A DNA stretch of 64,000 nt from an uncultured Roseicyclus sp. (lineage in GTDB: Bacteria > Pseudomonadota > Alphaproteobacteria > Rhodobacterales > Rhodobacteraceae), in contig CANMRT010000003.1 of assembly GCA_947500415.1 (NCBI GenBank), positions 248,001-312,000 on the forward strand. The letters run 5' to 3'. The translations under genes and the position numbers were made by a program. Under the pieces are notes generated by a model, which had not been told where the DNA came from, ran no database searches, and saw only the letters and a program-made list of their open reading frames with translations. Shown piece after piece: positions 62,704 through 64,000 of the stretch; position 1 is the stretch's first letter; each line of letters begins with the position of its first letter.

Positions 62704-62975
62704 CCACGCGGCAGGGTCAGGCCTTCGATCATCGGTATCAGCGCTAGTCCAACTATCAGGAACCAGACGAACAGGATCGCCAGCAGCATCAAAAGGCGCA
62801 CACCGTGGGCCCACATGAACCGCATTCGACGGGGGCCATCGAAGCTGCCCGCATCGGCCCAATCTTCCCGCGACATGCTACGCCTAATGTAGCGAAACAC
62901 GATAATCCCGGCGACGAGTATCCCGCCGAGCATCAACCCGGCGATCAGCATGTCGGCTGTCTGCGGTGCCAGCAT
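62700..62975 (-). CDS. Small two-helix membrane protein
   Basis: The 91-residue protein starts at ATG 62975 (an upstream in-frame ATG would add 17 polar residues). It has helices ADMLIAGLMLGGILVAGIIVFRYI and LLMLLAILFVWFLIVGLALIPMI joined by a loop with RSMSREDWADAGSFDGPRR. Function unknown. It is convergent with the aminotransferase gene and shares stop-codon bases. Confidence 0.6.
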   Translation of the reverse strand: MLAPQTADMLIAGLMLGGILVAGIIVFRYIRRSMSREDWADAGSFDGPRRMRFMWAHGVRLLMLLAILFVWFLIVGLALIPMIEGLTLPRG

Positions 62976-63089
62976 TGCGCGCTCCCTTTCACCGTCATCT
63001 TGCGATAGGTCACACGCAAGGCGCAATCGCGGCTAGACAGACCCGCCCCCCTCGGTCATCCTCCATCGCCGGAGAAGGGGTCCAATCCT

Positions 63090-63545
63090 ATGCGCAAGTT
63101 TCTCGTCATTCTCGATGACACCCGTGAATGCCTCAACGCCATGCGCTTTGCTGCCATGCGCGCCCACAACACTGGCGGCGGGGTCGAAATTCTCTCGGTC
63201 ATTCCGCCCGATGAATTCAACCACTGGATCGGCGTGGGCGAGGTTATGCGCGCCGAGGCCCGCGAACGGATCGAGGCGCATTTCAACGTCTTCGCAAAGT
63301 GGATGCGCGACAAACAGGATATCGACCCGACCCTTGTGATCCGCGAGGGCATCCCTGTCGAAGAAATCCTGACCCACATCCATTCCGACAAGGAAATCGG
63401 CGTGCTGGTCTTGGGTGCCAACTCCGGCAAGGGTGGCCCGGGACCGCTGGTGACCGACCTCACCAAACAGGCAGGCAATCTGCCCGTGCCAATGACCGTT
63501 GTTCCGGTTGAGCTCAGCAAAGAGCAGCTCGAAGCGATCACCTGA
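63090..63545 (+). CDS. Universal stress protein family (UspA-like)
   Basis: The 151-residue protein has the Usp fold: FLVILDDTRECLNAMRFAAMRA at the N-terminus and LVLGANSGKGGPGPLVTDLTKQAGN with a glycine-rich ATP-binding-type loop, then a closing strand PVPMTVVPVEL. Usp proteins help cells survive stress or growth arrest; the mechanism is poorly known. The 82-base gap before the next gene holds a weak dyad GCTGC/GCAGC at 63549-63561. Confidence 0.85.
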   Translation: MRKFLVILDDTRECLNAMRFAAMRAHNTGGGVEILSVIPPDEFNHWIGVGEVMRAEARERIEAHFNVFAKWMRDKQDIDPTLVIREGIPVEEILTHIHSDKEIGVLVLGANSGKGGPGPLVTDLTKQAGNLPVPMTVVPVELSKEQLEAIT

Positions 63546-63626
63546 TACGCTGCGATGCAGCATTCGTCTGGCGCACATGCAGAATAGTGCCTATATATCC
63601 GGTGTCCCAAACCGGAGGCCGCCCCC

Positions 63627-64000
63627 ATGCCCAAACCCCGCATCGTAATCCTTGGCGGCGGCTTCGGTGGCCTCTACACCGCTCGCGCCCTCAAGCGCGA
63701 ACTCCGCGATACCGCTGAGATAGAGCTGATCACAGCCGAGAACTATTTTGTTTTCCAGCCGCTTCTGCCCGAAGTCGGCGCAGGTTCCGTCACGCCGATC
63801 CACGCCACCTCGCCTTTCCGCTTCCTTCTTAAGGGCGTCACCATCCGCAAAGCCCTGATCGACAGCGTCGATTTTGTCGCCAAGACCGTGACAGTCTTTC
63901 AAGGCGTCCAACGCCGCCCGACGGAAATCCCCTACGACCACCTTGTCGTCGCCCTTGGCCAAACGGTCGACCTCTCCCGCACGCCAGGCCTGCAAGCACA
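63627..64000 (+). CDS. Type II NADH:quinone oxidoreductase (NDH-2), N-terminal part
   Basis: The window ends inside this gene. The 124 visible codons start with RIVILGGGFGGLYTARAL, the FAD-binding Rossmann motif, followed by ITAENYFVFQPLLPEVGAGSVTP and IPYDHLVVALGQTVD, all typical of NDH-2/FerB-like flavoproteins. NDH-2 passes electrons from NADH to quinone without pumping protons. ATG 63627 has GGAGG upstream. The NADH-binding and C-terminal regions are outside the window. Confidence 0.85.
   Translation, partial: MPKPRIVILGGGFGGLYTARALKRELRDTAEIELITAENYFVFQPLLPEVGAGSVTPIHATSPFRFLLKGVTIRKALIDSVDFVAKTVTVFQGVQRRPTEIPYDHLVVALGQTVDLSRTPGLQA

Overview
This is a GC-rich, gene-dense chromosomal window from an alphaproteobacterium, most likely a marine Rhodobacteraceae (Roseobacter-group) species. 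The evidence is gene content and order: short-form hisG with hisZ and hisS, an rsmI-yraN-gshB block divergent from an LppC-type lipoprotein and glnD-murJ, an RpoH2-type sigma factor, xdhABC followed by a BMP-type ABC transporter, DUF1489 and DUF938 proteins, a GcvT-fused FAD dehydrogenase, and two CtrA-like TTAA-N7-(T/C)TAAC sites. I see no rRNA, tRNA, CRISPR array, prophage or complete insertion sequence. Genes are packed and many overlap by 4 nt (ATGA or GTGA), so translational coupling is common.

Layout. 0-7 kb: end of a probable PhyH-type oxygenase, DUF1489 gene, an outer-membrane barrel protein with repeats and a CtrA-like site upstream, hisS-hisZ-hisG, slyX, an MFS transporter. 7-14 kb: dnaE, a J-domain protein, an ArsR regulator coupled to two AHSA1-type proteins, a secreted GH5 glycosidase. 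14-25 kb: a long run of purine genes, xdhA-xdhB-xdhC, then ABC ATPase, permease, two small membrane proteins, permease, a voltage-gated-type K+ channel and the BMP binding protein; apart from short gaps, each gene touches the next. 25-31 kb: FAD oxidoreductase, two members of a three-member family of secreted two-cysteine proteins, DUF938 methyltransferase, a cyclic-nucleotide-binding patatin phospholipase, a RibD-type reductase, the third family member. 31-37 kb: DUF6636-like protein, dimethylglycine/sarcosine dehydrogenase-like protein, a three-gene unit with a 2-hydroxyacid dehydrogenase, an SH3 protein. 37-45 kb, mostly minus strand: coaBC-dut-moeB-like, an amino-acid ABC binding protein and permease, M3 peptidase, a HEITH metalloprotease-like protein, rpoH2. 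45-64 kb: cobalamin genes, GST, comM behind a CtrA-like site, esterase-gshB-yraN-rsmI, LppC, glnD, murJ, a rhomboid-like protein lacking its catalytic residues, trpS, VOC protein, an aminotransferase behind a hairpin that buries its ribosome binding site, a universal stress protein, and the start of a type II NADH dehydrogenase.

The most interesting non-coding signals are the leader ORF plus hairpin upstream of the aminotransferase (61579-61840), a four-copy GTTCA-NN-TGAAC motif cluster (37147-37258), the CtrA-like boxes upstream of the barrel protein and comM, an RpoE-like promoter for rpoH2, an 18-bp palindrome over the start of the ArsR gene, and a dispersed dyad repeat found twice (30858, 34026). 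The most interesting protein-level observations are the ion channel inside the purine-transport operon, a long linker in XdhB, the three paralogous secreted proteins, and a 39-codon membrane ORF coupled to rpoH2. Functions come from motif recognition by eye; no database search was run.
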